From: Flammulina velutipes
Taxonomy: Eukaryota > Basidiomycota > Agaricomycetes > Agaricales > Physalacriaceae
Assembly: GCA_011800155.1 (NCBI GenBank)
Contig: CM022371.1
Coordinates: 2,790,001 to 2,854,000 of the forward strand
DNA: 64,000 nucleotides
Direction of reading: 5' to 3'
Positions 27,357 to 38,262 of the stretch are shown here, one piece after another; position 1 is the first letter of the stretch; each line of letters opens with the position of its first letter. Both the position numbers and the translations under genes were made by a program. The notes beneath the pieces were generated by a model that searched no databases, was not told where the DNA came from, and saw nothing but the letters and a program-made list of their open reading frames with translations.

Positions 27357-28583
27357 ATTGATGAACGGCGAGTTAATAGTACTGAGAGGCTGGGTTCTGG
27401 TACTGATTTTCTTCAGTGCTTTCTAAAGGCTTTTATACGGGAGCGGATATTCCTCCTTCATGTGAAAATGGCGTCGAGCCAGCGAAAAATGACTGAAGAT
27501 GATACACGCGTCTCGCTCGACCGCATGAAGTCCACGGGTAAATCTGTCAAAGGATTATGTTAACTGAATAGACAATTTTCTCAAGATGAGATGTGTTATG
27601 GCACTCGTACCACGTTCACTGGAAGTACCACGGCTACCAAAACCCCATCAGGCTCGCTATACAAGGGAAACGTGACCGTGAAGGCGCACGGGAGACTAAG
27701 AAGGTTGGAGCAAGACGCATGTTACTTCGTAATATCCATGTCATCTATGCCAGCATCTTAGGAGTAGAGCGCCAGTACGAAAGGAATATCCACAGACAAA
27801 ACCAGGTTGGCCGCATAGAATGGCGACATTTCAACAGGTGAACATCCAGTGAGCGCTGAAGGTTCAATATTCCTTGTCAAATAGGATAAGGCGCCATACC
27901 ACGTCAATGTTGTGTGAGAAGAGACTGGATTCTATCCCTTACGGGAGAGACTTCGACAAGGGCGCTTGGGATAGACTCCACAATAGAGTGAGAATGGACA
28001 ATGACACTGACAGATACGGAGAAATAGATGTCATTCAAAGCAAATCAGAGACAAGCCGCGGTGTTTGAAAGGAAGCCAGAATAGAGTAAGAGACGAGGAG
28101 GACTCGCGGGGATCATTTCATGTCGGACGAAATTAAACCGTGAATTGCCATTCAGTATAGTTCGTGACCTCCTACAGGCGCATTTCCGAATCATCAGCTG
28201 CATGCATTCGTTCAGCTTCCGGGTATCAGTGAGTCACCCGCTGCCGTACGTGACGCGATGAATGAATGAATCAAGTCGTGCTTGAAGTAAAGAGAGCGTG
28301 GGAAAAGAAACGAGCGGAGATGAATGTTGTTTATCGTGGTTTGCAGAGGGACAAATTTTCAATTCTGTAGTTCTTCCTTCCAACCACCATCATCCATGTG
28401 AGTACGCGTCCTCTTCGATTTTCCATGATGAACATTTAGATGACGAGTCTGAAACGTTGCCCCCAAGTTCCTTGGTGTGGTAGTGAACGAGAAGATACCC
28501 TTTTTTATATACATTCATGCTTTTCTGAACAACTTTTGTGCCATCTTTCTTGGAACGCTCTGCTGACTCTTTTTTTCATCCAG
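27357..28583. other. Intergenic region between SC15-like gene and TSR4
   Basis: At 1.2 kb this is one of the longest gene-free stretches. The left 150 bp is the SC15-like promoter. Short open frames (for example 27593-27841 and 27874-28068) have no recognised domain. A pyrimidine-rich stretch just before 28584 suits the TSR4 5' UTR. No RNA gene was seen. Confidence 0.5.
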
Positions 28584-30097
28584 ATGGCACCAATACCTGA
28601 AGACGATGATTGGTCGGACTCCGACGAGGAGGCTTTGTCCGATGTTGAAACCTCGGTGACACTAGGCGTGCCAGATGGTCCTCTAAAATCAGAGGGCGAC
28701 GTAATCGACGCCGCTGTGTCCCGCATTGGTGGTCTCCCTGTACGATATCCTACGCATGTACTGCCCAATAGAATATTAACTCATGTTTGGAGGCTTTTCT
28801 TGTCACGCCCGAACCGTCCCTCTCATCCTCGTACTGTAAAATATGCGCCAAGCCTATGGAACTACTTGTCCAGATGTGGTGTCCTCTGGAAGATAGTCCA
28901 ATGGACCGCGCACTGTATGTATGGGGCTGTGCTGCGTCTACCTGTCAGAAAAAGGACGGAAGGTAAGTTGGGTACGTACGCCTTCGTCGACCAATCTACG
29001 GTGACTGACCTGTTATCAGTATACGTGCTTGGCGAGGGTTGCGCTTCAACACGGAATACGCTGCCAAGCTCGAGGAAAAACTAGCGAAGAAAAAGGCGAA
29101 AGCTCAAGAAAAGAAGACGCCATTGGCAAACCCTTTTTCGGCAAGTATTTTTGTACATCGCGGTAAGAACCTTCAACTAATGTTGGACAGATGGGTGGAT
29201 CGCCAGTCACGCCAAACCCTTTTAGCTTGGGTACCCAAGTCTTTGGCTCCGTACCTCAGCCGGTAGTTGGAGACTCAAGGGATGAAGAACACGAGAATGA
29301 ATCAGACGCCGAATCGGATACATCTGAGCATTCACTCATCACCGCCCTCACATCTACCAAATTAGAAGACTCACCGTGGAACTCCACGCCTCATTACCCT
29401 CCTCAATACCTGTCAACTGTGCCCGAATATATCGCCCCAGAACGCAAACGCAAAGTCCCTTCTGGAGCAGATGTCCTCGACGCGACGGACGACGTCAAGA
29501 ATGATAAAAGTGCACCGTGGAACTCTGAGACGTATGAGAACTCCTTGGACATCGACCAGGTGTTCGAACGCTTCTCAAAGCGCGTCGAATACGAACCAGA
29601 GCAATGTGTCCGGTGAGTCTGATAGAGTTTTACTTCATTCTAACGTCGTTTCTCACCCCTGATACTAAAGATATGAGCTCAACGGAACTCCTTTGCCTTT
29701 CGCCAGAGGGGCAGTTTACGATTCCCTGTTCCCGCCTCCACCACCCGAGAATCTCCCCGTCACGAAGCCAGACTTCAAGGTCGTTCGTCCCGTAAAGCGC
29801 GTCTACAGCGCGTCTTGTATACCTAGTTGCCCAAGCTGCCGCTCACATCGGGTGTTCGAATGCCAGCTTATGCCCAATCTGATCAACATTCTTCGTGATA
29901 CGTCGGTCGAGGCAAACAAGAAGCTGTCGGATGAAGAGAGACGCAAGATCGTGGAACAAGAATTGAAGGGCGGTGCACAAGTTCGCGGAATGGAATGGGG
30001 AACCGCCATCGTATTCTCTTGTGAGAAGGATTGCGTCCAGGACGGTGCGCGAGAGGCGTGGCGTGAAGAGCATGTCCTCATACAGTGGGATGAGTGA
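28584..30097 (+). CDS. TSR4: Tsr4/PDCD2-type ribosome biogenesis factor
   Basis: ATG 28584 follows a CAG and opens an acidic N-terminus (PEDDDWSDSDEEA) followed by LGVPDGPL, the conserved PDCD2 start. The first intron (about 28740-28791) joins GGLPAFL. A zinc-binding region then follows: YCKICAKPMELLVQMWCPL, ALYVWGCAASTC and RAWRGLRF. After a disordered middle, the C-terminal PDCD2_C domain is clear: QVFERFSKRVEYEPEQCVRY, PLPF, a Cys pair in CPSCRSHRVFECQLMPNLI, and GMEWGTAIVFSCEKDC. Tsr4/PDCD2 acts as a dedicated chaperone for ribosomal protein uS5 (Rps2) and is needed for 20S pre-rRNA processing. Confidence 0.9.
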
Positions 30098-30187
30098 ATA
30101 TCACCGAAAAGTAGATCTTATACTGTAGATATATAGTCTATGTGTAGTAAACGTTACATGCAGTGTGTCCGTGTATTCTGTCGCCGC

Positions 30188-31704
30188 TCATGTATTCTTC
30201 TGGATCCCGGCTTCAAGTTCAGGATTGGGCGGGAACGGTGGTCTTTCCTCTTCCGATCTATTCGGATCAGCCTTCTTCGCATTCTCATGACTCTTGGAAA
30301 TAGTAGGGAGAATGACGGTCTAAGTAGCAACATGTGAATATAGTTCCAGGTAAACAGCTCGGAAGACGTACACGCATAATAGAACCAAGTTGATTAGCGA
30401 CCGGGCTTCCCGCATCAAGAAGGGGGCCAAACGCAAACGGCCATGTCGTTCCCCACTCGAAGATGAGAAGTGCAGTCCCAAAATAGGATTTACTAAAGGA
30501 CTGTTAAATATACGCGCCACATTGCGGTAATATACCGGGACGCACATGTCAGTGTAGTACTCAGTCCAGGTCGCCCTGTCTCTAACACCGAAGAACTAGA
30601 AATAGATAGGATTCAATATAAAGAGCGTTCATCAGCGCAGTCATGAGTAAGCTCACAGTTTCCACGTCAGTATCGCTGACCCAGTCCATGCGTTGAAAGT
30701 TGCCCCAGTTCTTTCCCCAACGCGTCTGTGATATTTTCTCAACGTGTATGGGCATTTCTGGCGCCAGAGCGCTGGCTCTAGGGTTCCACGAGTCCGACGT
30801 AGAGAAGCTGGAAAGTCAGCAAATTTCTGATAAACACCGACAGTACATTTACGTACCTAAATGTGGTATGGAGCGCATATGCAGCAATCTTGGCGTATTG
30901 CTCTTCCAGCCCAAGGAGGATGAATCCTTTTTGGGTATCGGCGAACTAAGAAACCACCCTCAGTATGGTGGAACCTCATGGGCATGGCACGTACGTTAAC
31001 GATACCATCGCTATCTGGATCGAAGAAGGTAGGCGGTTTTCCAGCAACGGCTAGGGCATCTTTCGTAGCGTCCGCTACACCTCGAAGTGCTTTCGTCGAA
31101 AGACCATTTATCTGATCTACTCCCTCGCCGAGTCCCTCAAGACCTTCTATTGCTTTCAAGCCATTAGCGATAGGATCAAACACAGCGCCAGTAGTCCCGC
31201 TAGCCACCTAAAAGAATGCTTGTTCAGACCTGAAATATCAGACAAAACGTAACTTACCGCAACCACAGCATCGATAGCCGTACCACCTATTCCACCGATA
31301 CTCGTTGCCACGTTGCGCTGCAAGTCAAGGCCATTCTTGGAGAGATTTGCCGCAATCTGGAAACCATTGGAGAAGCCTTTCCCGACGAGGTCACCACCTT
31401 GCTTCCCGATACCAGTGATGCCCTTCCCTACACTCCCGAAAACGCCGGATGATTCGTCCTTTGGCTTTGGTGAAGCTTGCTCTCGCTCCCCCGTATTCGA
31501 TTGGGGTACACTTGCGGGTTGACCAGTGGCGCCTGTGACGCCTTGGTATATCCCGCTACCGATTGAGCGCGCACCTTCACCTGCGCCCTTTCCCACCTCA
31601 CCAACACCTTGACCGACACTCTTTCCCACCTCACCGATGCCTTTCCCAACATCATTTACACCTTTTTCTATCGCTGAGCCTATGTTTGACAGATATGATG
31701 CCAT
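30188..31704 (-). CDS. Caleosin/peroxygenase-like protein with N-terminal glycine-repeat extension
   Basis: Several exons encode about 350-370 residues. The first 60 or so residues carry short Gly-rich repeats of the form G-x-x-x-G-K-G-x-G-E-V (VNDVGKGIGEVGKSVGQGVG). A second Gly-spaced region follows (GKGITGIGKQGGDLVGKGFS). A caleosin-like domain comes next, with one canonical EF-hand loop, DPDSDGIVNFAD, where positions 1, 3, 5, 6 and 12 are D, D, D, G, D. Further caleosin-like blocks are DTQKGFILLGL, EMPIHVEKI and IFEWGTTWPF, the last resembling the FEWGTTW of fungal caleosins. Caleosins are Ca2+-binding haem peroxygenases at lipid droplets and the ER. Small exons near 30480-30570 needed a 41-nt intron to stay in frame, so the C-terminal structure is less certain. 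The stop at 30188 comes from the last spliced exon. Confidence 0.68.
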
Positions 31705-32061
31705 TGAGTTCGTATGTGTCGATTTGGAGGGGAAACATAGCCTCCCTGCTATATAGCACACACGGATAGTGACGTCCTGCTCCTCTCTGACGTTCCTTGT
31801 TGAACTATCGTGTTCCTATGTGATATGACGCATGACGCTGTGGAAACCTCTCGACAAGTGGCGTCGGTCGTTGTAGGCGCATAGCATTTGTATCATTTTG
31901 TATCCCAACAAACTGCGCAGAGCCATCAAACCAGGAATGGCCTTCGCGACAGACTTGGAGCAATGCGTCACAAAGCACCAATCCCACGTCAGCGCACTGC
32001 CTAGTCGTGCGCACGTATATATAAACCTCTCCAGAGAGCGTGACAGCCAGACTTTATCAAT
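31705..32061. promoter_or_regulatory. Divergent promoter between caleosin-like gene and glycine-repeat gene
   Basis: A 357-bp interval separates the two divergent start codons. A TATATATA-like stretch lies at about 32017-32023, roughly 40 bp before the + strand start at 32062, and TATATAG lies at about 31749-31756 upstream of the - strand start. These are candidate core elements for the two genes. Confidence 0.5.
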
Positions 32062-32497
32062 ATGTCGAACATCCAAGACTCAGTCGGAAAGACTATCAGT
32101 GGGACAGGCAAAGCCGTCGCCGACGTTGGGAGCGGAGCAGGCGAGGGGGTCTATAATGTCGCCACAGGGGCAGGACAAGGCGTCTACAGCGTCGGAGCAG
32201 GTCTCTTCCAAGGTGTCGGGAGCATAGGCAAGGGATTGGGCGACGCCGTCAGCGGGAAGGGCATAGGCAATGTTGGCCAAGGGCTAGGGAATGGCCTCTC
32301 AGACGTAACCAAAGGCGTCAGAGAAGGTGTCGGTAACATTGGAAATGGCCTTACGGAGGGTGGGAGTGCAATTGGACGTGGTGTCAGTAACGCCACAAGT
32401 GGCAAGAGTTCAAAGTACGTTCCGCTTCGTTGATCAAATCTAGACTTTTTCTCACCGCTATACGCATAGCCCTGACACTCAATTCTGGAAACGATAA
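32062..32497 (+). CDS. Small glycine-repeat (glycine-zipper-like) protein
   Basis: Almost the whole protein is a degenerate 11-residue repeat with Gly every third or fourth position (GTGKAVADVGSGAGEGVYNV, GQGVYSVGAGLFQGV, GKGLGDAVSGKGIG). There is no signal peptide, Cys or Trp in the repeat. The repeat resembles the N-terminus of the divergent caleosin-like neighbour. Such sequences suggest amphipathic or membrane-inserting helices, as in LEA-like or lipid-droplet proteins, but no function is established. Without splicing it stops at 32433 (123 residues, ending KYVPLR). A plausible 55-nt intron, donor GTACGT at 32415 and acceptor ATAG at 32469, gives an alternative end NPDTQFWKR with the stop at 32495-32497. 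I prefer the spliced form. Confidence 0.65.
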
Positions 32498-32871
32498 AAA
32501 CCTGAGGGCCAGTTTGTTGTTGACTGTCGAAGCCATGTATTTTTTTTTTCAAATTTTATATGTAGTACAATTTACAATTTACAACGGAGAGAACAAATAA
32601 ATCTATTCACACCGTAAACCACAAAGAGAGGAAAAATCAAGCTACAAGACACAGTCAAGAGAGATAGCAGAGAGGTCGTATCAACTACATGTAGGTTTAT
32701 GTAAGAGTAGGGAAAATCGTGGCGAGTAATGTGTAGGAAGGCCGCTCATAATGATAAGCTGCTAGAGAGACAATCAAAGTCCAATGCACTGCGGACAAGA
32801 AGAGCGTGGAAAGCATAACATGGTGTAATAGTAAGATAGTATGGAATAGTTGTATCTTGAAAACGAAGAGG
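32498..32871. other. Convergent 3' region between glycine-repeat gene and Barentsz-like gene
   Basis: This holds the 3' UTRs of two convergent genes. A run of ten T (about 32540-32549) and A/T-rich sequence could serve polyadenylation. No gene was seen. Confidence 0.5.
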
Positions 32872-35142
32872 TCATTGATAATAGACAGTGCCTTGAGGAA
32901 TGGGCTCCTGGGAATACATATCATACTGAGGCATCTGAGACATATCCATGTACGGCATGTTGTAGCCACCATAGGCATCTGGGTAATAGTACTGACCGTA
33001 TGGCGCGTACATCATACCCTGCTGGTCCGCTGGTTGGCCTTCGTCTCCTTCGGGAACAGGATAGATGGCATCGGACTGGCCTTCTTGCTGCTCGCCTCCC
33101 GTTGCTTTCGTAGGCGTGAACGCGACAGCGGACGAGCGTAGTGTAGACGGCGTCCTAGCATGCGTTGGCCTAACGGAGTCACCTCCTGGAGCCCGTATTT
33201 CCACACGTGCCGGCTGTGGGTACGAAAATAAGGGCATGCCCACCGAAGGATCGATGAATGTGCTCATGGGAGGTGGAGGAGGCGAAGGGACAAACTCAGA
33301 GAGGGAAGAATGGTGGTGCATATGCCCTGGAACAAAGGGTGGGGCCATCATACGAGGATTGTAGACCGGGGGAGCTTGGATATAGACAGGACGCCCAGTT
33401 GCAACCTCGAAAGTCATGCCCAAGGGATCGACGCCAATACCAGGCGGTAACGGGACACCATACGGGTAATTGGACATGTAGGGCGACGGTTGAGGAGGCG
33501 GAGTGAAGGCTGTCTGCAATGGCGCTAAGGAAGGACGAGGTTCGCTTGTCGACGAAGATGGCTCGGGCTGCGAATGGTCTGATGGATTCCTAAGAACTGC
33601 CTCTTCAGTTTTCGAGCGCCTGATCTCGTCGATTTCCGGTGAAATAGAAAGCTGCTCTAACTTCTGCTGGACGAATGCAGACGGCGTCAGCTGAGGTGCC
33701 TCAGGCGATATGGAGGGTTGAGGAAGAGGGATGGGCTTCGCAGCGACGAGCTGTGGTCGTACTGTGAATACTTCTTCGATGGAAAGTTCCTGGGCTTTCG
33801 GAGAAGTAGACTGTTTCTGTTTCGTTGGAGGTCGAGCGGCTGCTTGACGAACAGCATCCTTAGAAGGCAACCGGACGACGACAGGTTGGTCACCATATTC
33901 AGAACCTCCAATACTGCCGACAGATGCTGGGGCGGGATTGGCAACAGGAAGGTGCCGGACGTTGGGTAGTGGTGACCGGATCACTTGGCCACGGCCTCCA
34001 GGAAGTTTAATCCGATATCCAAAGCCTCTGCCCCGACGAGGACGCATGCCAAAATCAGTGTAAAGGAAACCCTCTTGCTGCTTTGTCCAAGCGAGTTCCG
34101 GTTTCACTGGGTACCAGATGCGGCCAGATGGCAGGGTGCTTACTGAGCGAGCGGGAGATGCGATGAATCCTCCACGAGTAAAGCCACCCCGACCCCGCAC
34201 GAACCCAGTACCACGACCACCACGGAGTCCCCAACCGCCACGAGTTGTCTGTTGTTGGTCTCTCCGCGCTTCCTCGGTCCGTTTGAGTTCTTCAAACCCA
34301 TCGTGATTCCATGTTCGTTCCACAGGGGGCAGAGAAGTATCCTCAACGGGTGGCGGGCCACCCATGAAGCCTCCTCGACCACGCATGCCAAATGAACCAC
34401 GCCCACGCCCCCTCCCCTGCCAGCGACCACGCCACCAGCCACTGAGACTGCGGAGATCTTTGTCTAATAACCGATCGTCATGCCCCCAAAATTCGCCAAC
34501 GGTAGGGACATAGGACGGATCTGCCTCCAGCCGATTTTGGTAAGCCTGACGTGCATTCTGGCCATGGGCACGCCGCGCAGAATCATGAGGCGGGGCGGGT
34601 TGCGGTTCCTCCAGCTGTGCCTCTGTGGGTTCGTCTTCATGCTCCTCTGTGACAGAAAGCGGTGGAGATGGTAAAGAGGTGGCAGCCCTGGTCTTTTGAG
34701 CAACCTTCTTGAGTTTCCGGGCCGGTGGCGCAGGCTTAGCGCTGGGGGGACGATCGTTGAGTTCCGCAAAATCGATGACGGGAAGGTCAGCTGCACCACC
34801 AGCGACCTCCTCTGCTACCATTTCTGACCAATTTGTTGTAGGTGCAAAGACAGAATTAGGGTGGCCATTGGATGTGGCGGCAGAGCTGTGACTGGTGTTT
34901 GGAGTGAAAACACCAGGACGGATGAGTTCGGTTGGAGGCTCTGTTTCTGTTTCGGATGCAGATGAGATGACAGAGTCAACATCCGAATCTGAGTCTGTCC
35001 CGACCTCCCGCTCAATCTCGTCGTCGCTGTCTGTCGCATGCGGTGCTCTCCCTCTCCTCCGAACGACCCTCTTCTTCTTGACTATTGGTTTGTTTGCATT
35101 GGTCTTGGAGGCTGGAGGGGCAGAACGAGCGGCAACGGGCAT
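32872..35142 (-). CDS. Barentsz/CASC3 (Btz-domain) exon-junction-complex-like protein
   Basis: Single-exon, 756 residues from ATG 35142. Further in-frame ATGs lie upstream, but the conserved-looking basic/acidic start (KKKRVVRRRGRAPHATDSDD) follows this one. The Btz domain lies at about residues 210-310: DPSYVPTVGEFWGHDDRL, LSGWWRGRW and, after a Gly/Arg insert, ERTWNHDGFEEL. These match the two eIF4AIII-binding segments of Barentsz/MLN51. RGG-type runs (GRGRGRGSFGMRGRGG and a second cluster) lie within and after the domain and are likely RNA-binding. The C-terminus is Pro- and Tyr-rich and disordered. Metazoan Barentsz clamps eIF4AIII on spliced mRNA and aids localisation and decay. Whether the fungal protein is a stable EJC member is not known from sequence. 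Confidence 0.8.
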   Translation of the reverse strand: MPVAARSAPPASKTNANKPIVKKKRVVRRRGRAPHATDSDDEIEREVGTDSDSDVDSVISSASETETEPPTELIRPGVFTPNTSHSSAATSNGHPNSVFAPTTNWSEMVAEEVAGGAADLPVIDFAELNDRPPSAKPAPPARKLKKVAQKTRAATSLPSPPLSVTEEHEDEPTEAQLEEPQPAPPHDSARRAHGQNARQAYQNRLEADPSYVPTVGEFWGHDDRLLDKDLRSLSGWWRGRWQGRGRGRGSFGMRGRGGFMGGPPPVEDTSLPPVERTWNHDGFEELKRTEEARRDQQQTTRGGWGLRGGRGTGFVRGRGGFTRGGFIASPARSVSTLPSGRIWYPVKPELAWTKQQEGFLYTDFGMRPRRGRGFGYRIKLPGGRGQVIRSPLPNVRHLPVANPAPASVGSIGGSEYGDQPVVVRLPSKDAVRQAAARPPTKQKQSTSPKAQELSIEEVFTVRPQLVAAKPIPLPQPSISPEAPQLTPSAFVQQKLEQLSISPEIDEIRRSKTEEAVLRNPSDHSQPEPSSSTSEPRPSLAPLQTAFTPPPQPSPYMSNYPYGVPLPPGIGVDPLGMTFEVATGRPVYIQAPPVYNPRMMAPPFVPGHMHHHSSLSEFVPSPPPPPMSTFIDPSVGMPLFSYPQPARVEIRAPGGDSVRPTHARTPSTLRSSAVAFTPTKATGGEQQEGQSDAIYPVPEGDEGQPADQQGMMYAPYGQYYYPDAYGGYNMPYMDMSQMPQYDMYSQEPIPQGTVYYQ

Positions 35143-35459
35143 AGCTGTACTGCACAAAGGTGAATGGGCGCCCATTGAAAGGTGTATGGAACAAACCAAG
35201 TGGCACTTTGTCGAAAGGAGAGAGATTAAAAGGTCAAGTGAACGCGAGTAGCCTAGTGTTTGTTGATTAAAATGATTATGTGCAGGCAAAGCGATGAAAA
35301 CAAGCAAAGAGCAGAGTTTTGGCAGTGAGAGTGTTGAGAAGAGAACGACACCAGATGGTGACTGAAAGAGTGCGATGACGGAACTTGCCGAGTTGCCTCA
35401 ACTCAAATCTGACTCAGCCAATCAGCTTCCGATACGTTCCCAAAAAATACACGTCTGTT
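35143..35459. other. Region between Barentsz-like and epoxide hydrolase genes
   Basis: Promoter and 5' UTR of the Barentsz-like gene and the short 3' end of the hydrolase. No further gene was seen. Confidence 0.45.
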
Positions 35460-36779
35460 TTACAGTCTTGCACGAGTCACGCGAGAAGAAATACACAGGC
35501 TATCGAGCCACGTCAACACTTGCTCCGTCACCTCATCTTTGGCTTCAATCTGGATCCAATGTCCTTTGCCCTCCAACGCCACATCCTGTAATCGTGATAT
35601 GAACTTGTGTGCTTTGCCAACCACCGGGCCAACAGTCGTCGGGTCGCGTGTTCCCCACAAAAATAGGACTGGAAGGTCCGCACGTAGGCTTGAGGGTAAC
35701 CCAGCGGCTGGAAACATACTATCAGTTTACGCAACGCAGACACTTATTACACATACCTTTCTCCTCATCATGCCTAAGTTTATCTGTTCGGTAGTAGTTC
35801 AGCGGAGCATGCATGCCTCGTCTGAATTCGCTTTCGTAGTACGCCAGCTCCTTCAATTCATCATTAGCGACGCCACAACCGCCTTGGTTATCTCTCTTAC
35901 CTCTGCGGTCAACACAAGAGGAACCTTGTTCAATTGCTCATGATCGATTTCATGCCATTTCTCTACTTGCAGAAAGCTGACTCCAGGGTTTGAACCCGGA
36001 ACGCAGAATACCATCTTCAAAAAGGAAGGCAGCTGCAGGCAGAAAGTAAATAGAACATTCCGGGGGCGTACGAAAGACACTTACTATTTCTTCTACTCGG
36101 GGAGTAAACTTGGGGTCACTGAAATATGCCTGGTACCGTAAGTTTGGTATTCGTTTCCCAATCTCTTGTATGGAGACATGTTCGACTGTCGGTGGCGTAT
36201 AGGGCACTGACATGCTATGAACACCTTCATCAGCGTTTAATTAGAATTCAAAGCCAAGTGAAGCTTACATTACAAGAGCAGAAAGCCGATGGGGGTGCCA
36301 CAAGGCGAAGCGCCCAGCAGCGAACGCTCCCCAGTCGTGACCAATGACCACCTATACAAAATTTATTACTGTAGATGGACCAAGGCCCCAGATAGCTTAC
36401 AGGCTTTGATATTTCCAGATAGTCTAGCAAAGCAACGAGATCCGCGCACAGTTTCTTCATAGTGTATTCCGACGCGTCGTTCGGCTTGTCGGTCCCCCCA
36501 TAGCCCAACATACTTGGTGCTACCACCCGAAAGCCTTTGCGTACCCAGGGTCCTATTTGATAGCGCCAACCGTACCTAACACCTGTGATGAGTTGCAGGA
36601 ATAGTCCAGGAATGTATGCAACTCGCCAAAGATCAGGGAATCCGTGAAGACATAGAAGGGTGGGTGTACAGATCTTGTTGTTGTAGCCCGAAGGTGTTTC
36701 GTCGACGAAGTGATAGGTACGTCCGTTAGAGAGTTTTGCTACCCGTTGGTTGAAGCTAGTCGGGTCTGCAGGATCCATA
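35460..36779 (-). CDS. Soluble epoxide hydrolase (alpha/beta hydrolase)
   Basis: Exons spliced by eye give about 340 residues. Visible motifs are the oxyanion-hole LCLHGFPDLW, the nucleophile elbow VVIGHDWGAF with catalytic Asp, the charge-relay Asp in LWGTRDPTT and the catalytic His in GKGHWIQIEA. The cap domain carries RGMHAPLNYYR, which supplies a lid tyrosine. The enzyme class hydrolyses epoxides to diols; in fungi the substrates include fatty-acid epoxides and xenobiotics. Between LHGFPDLW and YGWRYQIG the frame stays open for 51 nt that do not fit the family. Removing it needs a GC donor (TTTG|GCGAGT), so this may be a GC-AG intron or a small insertion. The start at 36779 (MDPADPTSFN) places the fold as expected. 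Confidence 0.88.
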
Positions 36780-36964
36780 GGGAGTGGAAGGTTGCAGAGA
36801 GTGAGGGGAGCGAGATGCGGGGTATATACAAACTCGGTTACTTTAATTTGCCGTACCGTCAACGTTCTCATGATTCAAAATCTCGTTCACGCAACGCGTG
36901 CATGGGCGAGATCATGATACATTCGCGACTGACAATCAGAACGAGAAAGAAGTGTAGCTGATAA

Positions 36965-38133
36965 TTAGTTGTCCATATCACTAACACATTCCCATGATCC
37001 TTTAATGTTCTCCTTCCAGAGGGTGACTTTGCCATCTCCACAGCTGACGGCAAGCAAGTTACCAGCCAGACTCCAGGAAACACGCCATACAACATCAGCA
37101 AACTTGCCCGAACCAACGCCAGAAGGATCCAAGTGGTTCTTAACCCATCCTTCCGAAGCACCATCCTTTGTCCAGATGAGGACGGTACGATCTTGGGAAG
37201 CGGTAGCGATGTAGCTGCGCGGTAGGCCGATGCTGGGAGCCCATGCAACGTCCCGAACCCAGTCGGTGTGTCCTTCCAAAGTGTCTTCTTCCACCCACGA
37301 CTGCGAATCTTCCCGGAAGCCCCAGATCTTGACGAGATTGTCACAACCTGCAGAGGCGAAGCGTTTGATGGGAGGGTTGGCGCTGGACTGGGGAGTTATC
37401 AAGGAAGCAGGAGAGTGCGAAGGTGCCCAAGAGACTGCGTTGCAGCCAATTCCATGAGCGGGGAACATGGCGGCGTCCCATTGTCCGTCAGACTTGAAGG
37501 TAAGGACGGAGACTTTGCCATCTGACGATGCACAAGCGAGAATTGCGCCGAGTTCATGGGGCGCCCACGATACGGAGTTGACTGGAATATAGGTGAGCCA
37601 TAGAGACAGTGTATAGGAAGCAACAGACCGGAGGCAGTATGAAGAGTATGCTCTTTTATCTTGGACCATCCTCCGCCAGCAGTAGCAGGTCCTGGTTGTT
37701 CTTTCCAGATGAGGGCTTTGCCATCGTACGAGCACGAGGCTAATATGTTGCCAAACTTGGGATGTGCCCACGCAACCTGCCAGACGGGCCCAGTGTGTCT
37801 ATTGCACGGTTACTTGATGCATACTGGTATTGCGGCGGACAGACGCACCCTTTCAATGTGTGACCGGTGGCCTTCTGGGTATCGCCATCTACGACATCGA
37901 ATACTTTTACTGTGCGATCGGACGAGCACGTCGCTAGGCGTTTTCCATAGTAATCCAGTTGGGCGTCATGCTGGGATGGATGTTGAGTACGGAAATGGGT
38001 TGAGAAACGCGACTGCTCACTATCATGTCCTCGTGGGACGTCTCTATTGGTACTGAATCCGAAACTGACGTTGAAGGCTGTATAAACGCGCATGAGCGAG
38101 CGTTGAACACGACTGTTGAGATCGACTTGCCAT
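36965..38133 (-). CDS. SEC13: Sec13 WD40 protein (COPII coat and nuclear pore)
   Basis: Exons give about 330 residues of WD40 repeats. The N-terminal signature [12 protein letters not shown] joins across an intron to [18 protein letters not shown]. Later repeats include [40 protein letters not shown], a longer third insertion, [16 protein letters not shown] and [14 protein letters not shown]. The protein ends [19 protein letters not shown], then [16 protein letters not shown]. Sec13 forms the outer COPII cage with Sec31, part of the Nup84 complex and the SEA/GATOR complex. The first exon is uncertain. ATG 38133 followed at once by an intron (donor AAGTCGAT or GCAAGT, acceptor CGTCAG) puts the ISDSVPIE start in frame. 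The alternative in-frame ATG at 38185 lacks family support. Confidence 0.9.
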
Positions 38134-38262
38134 GGTGTTTAAAGACGTGTCCTCTGCTGCGTGACACTCTGTGACCGGCGCACAATTTCGAGCTCCGACT
38201 GGTTCACGGTCCGGACCGACCTTTCCAAATTTTGTGCGCCGACGACGAGGACGCCGTTCAGA
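38134..38262. promoter_or_regulatory. Divergent promoter between SEC13 and MEF1
   Basis: Only 129 bp separate the chosen start codons of the two housekeeping genes. No TATA-like element was recognised. Confidence 0.45.

Noticed and set aside
27357..28583. Possible transposon remnant or non-coding RNA in the long gap
   Set aside because: No inverted repeats, transposase-like frames or RNA signatures could be seen by eye.
35960..36005. GGGTTTGAACCCGGAAC resembling a tRNA T arm
   Set aside because: No cloverleaf around it; it is coding sequence of the epoxide hydrolase (GSNPGV) on the other strand.
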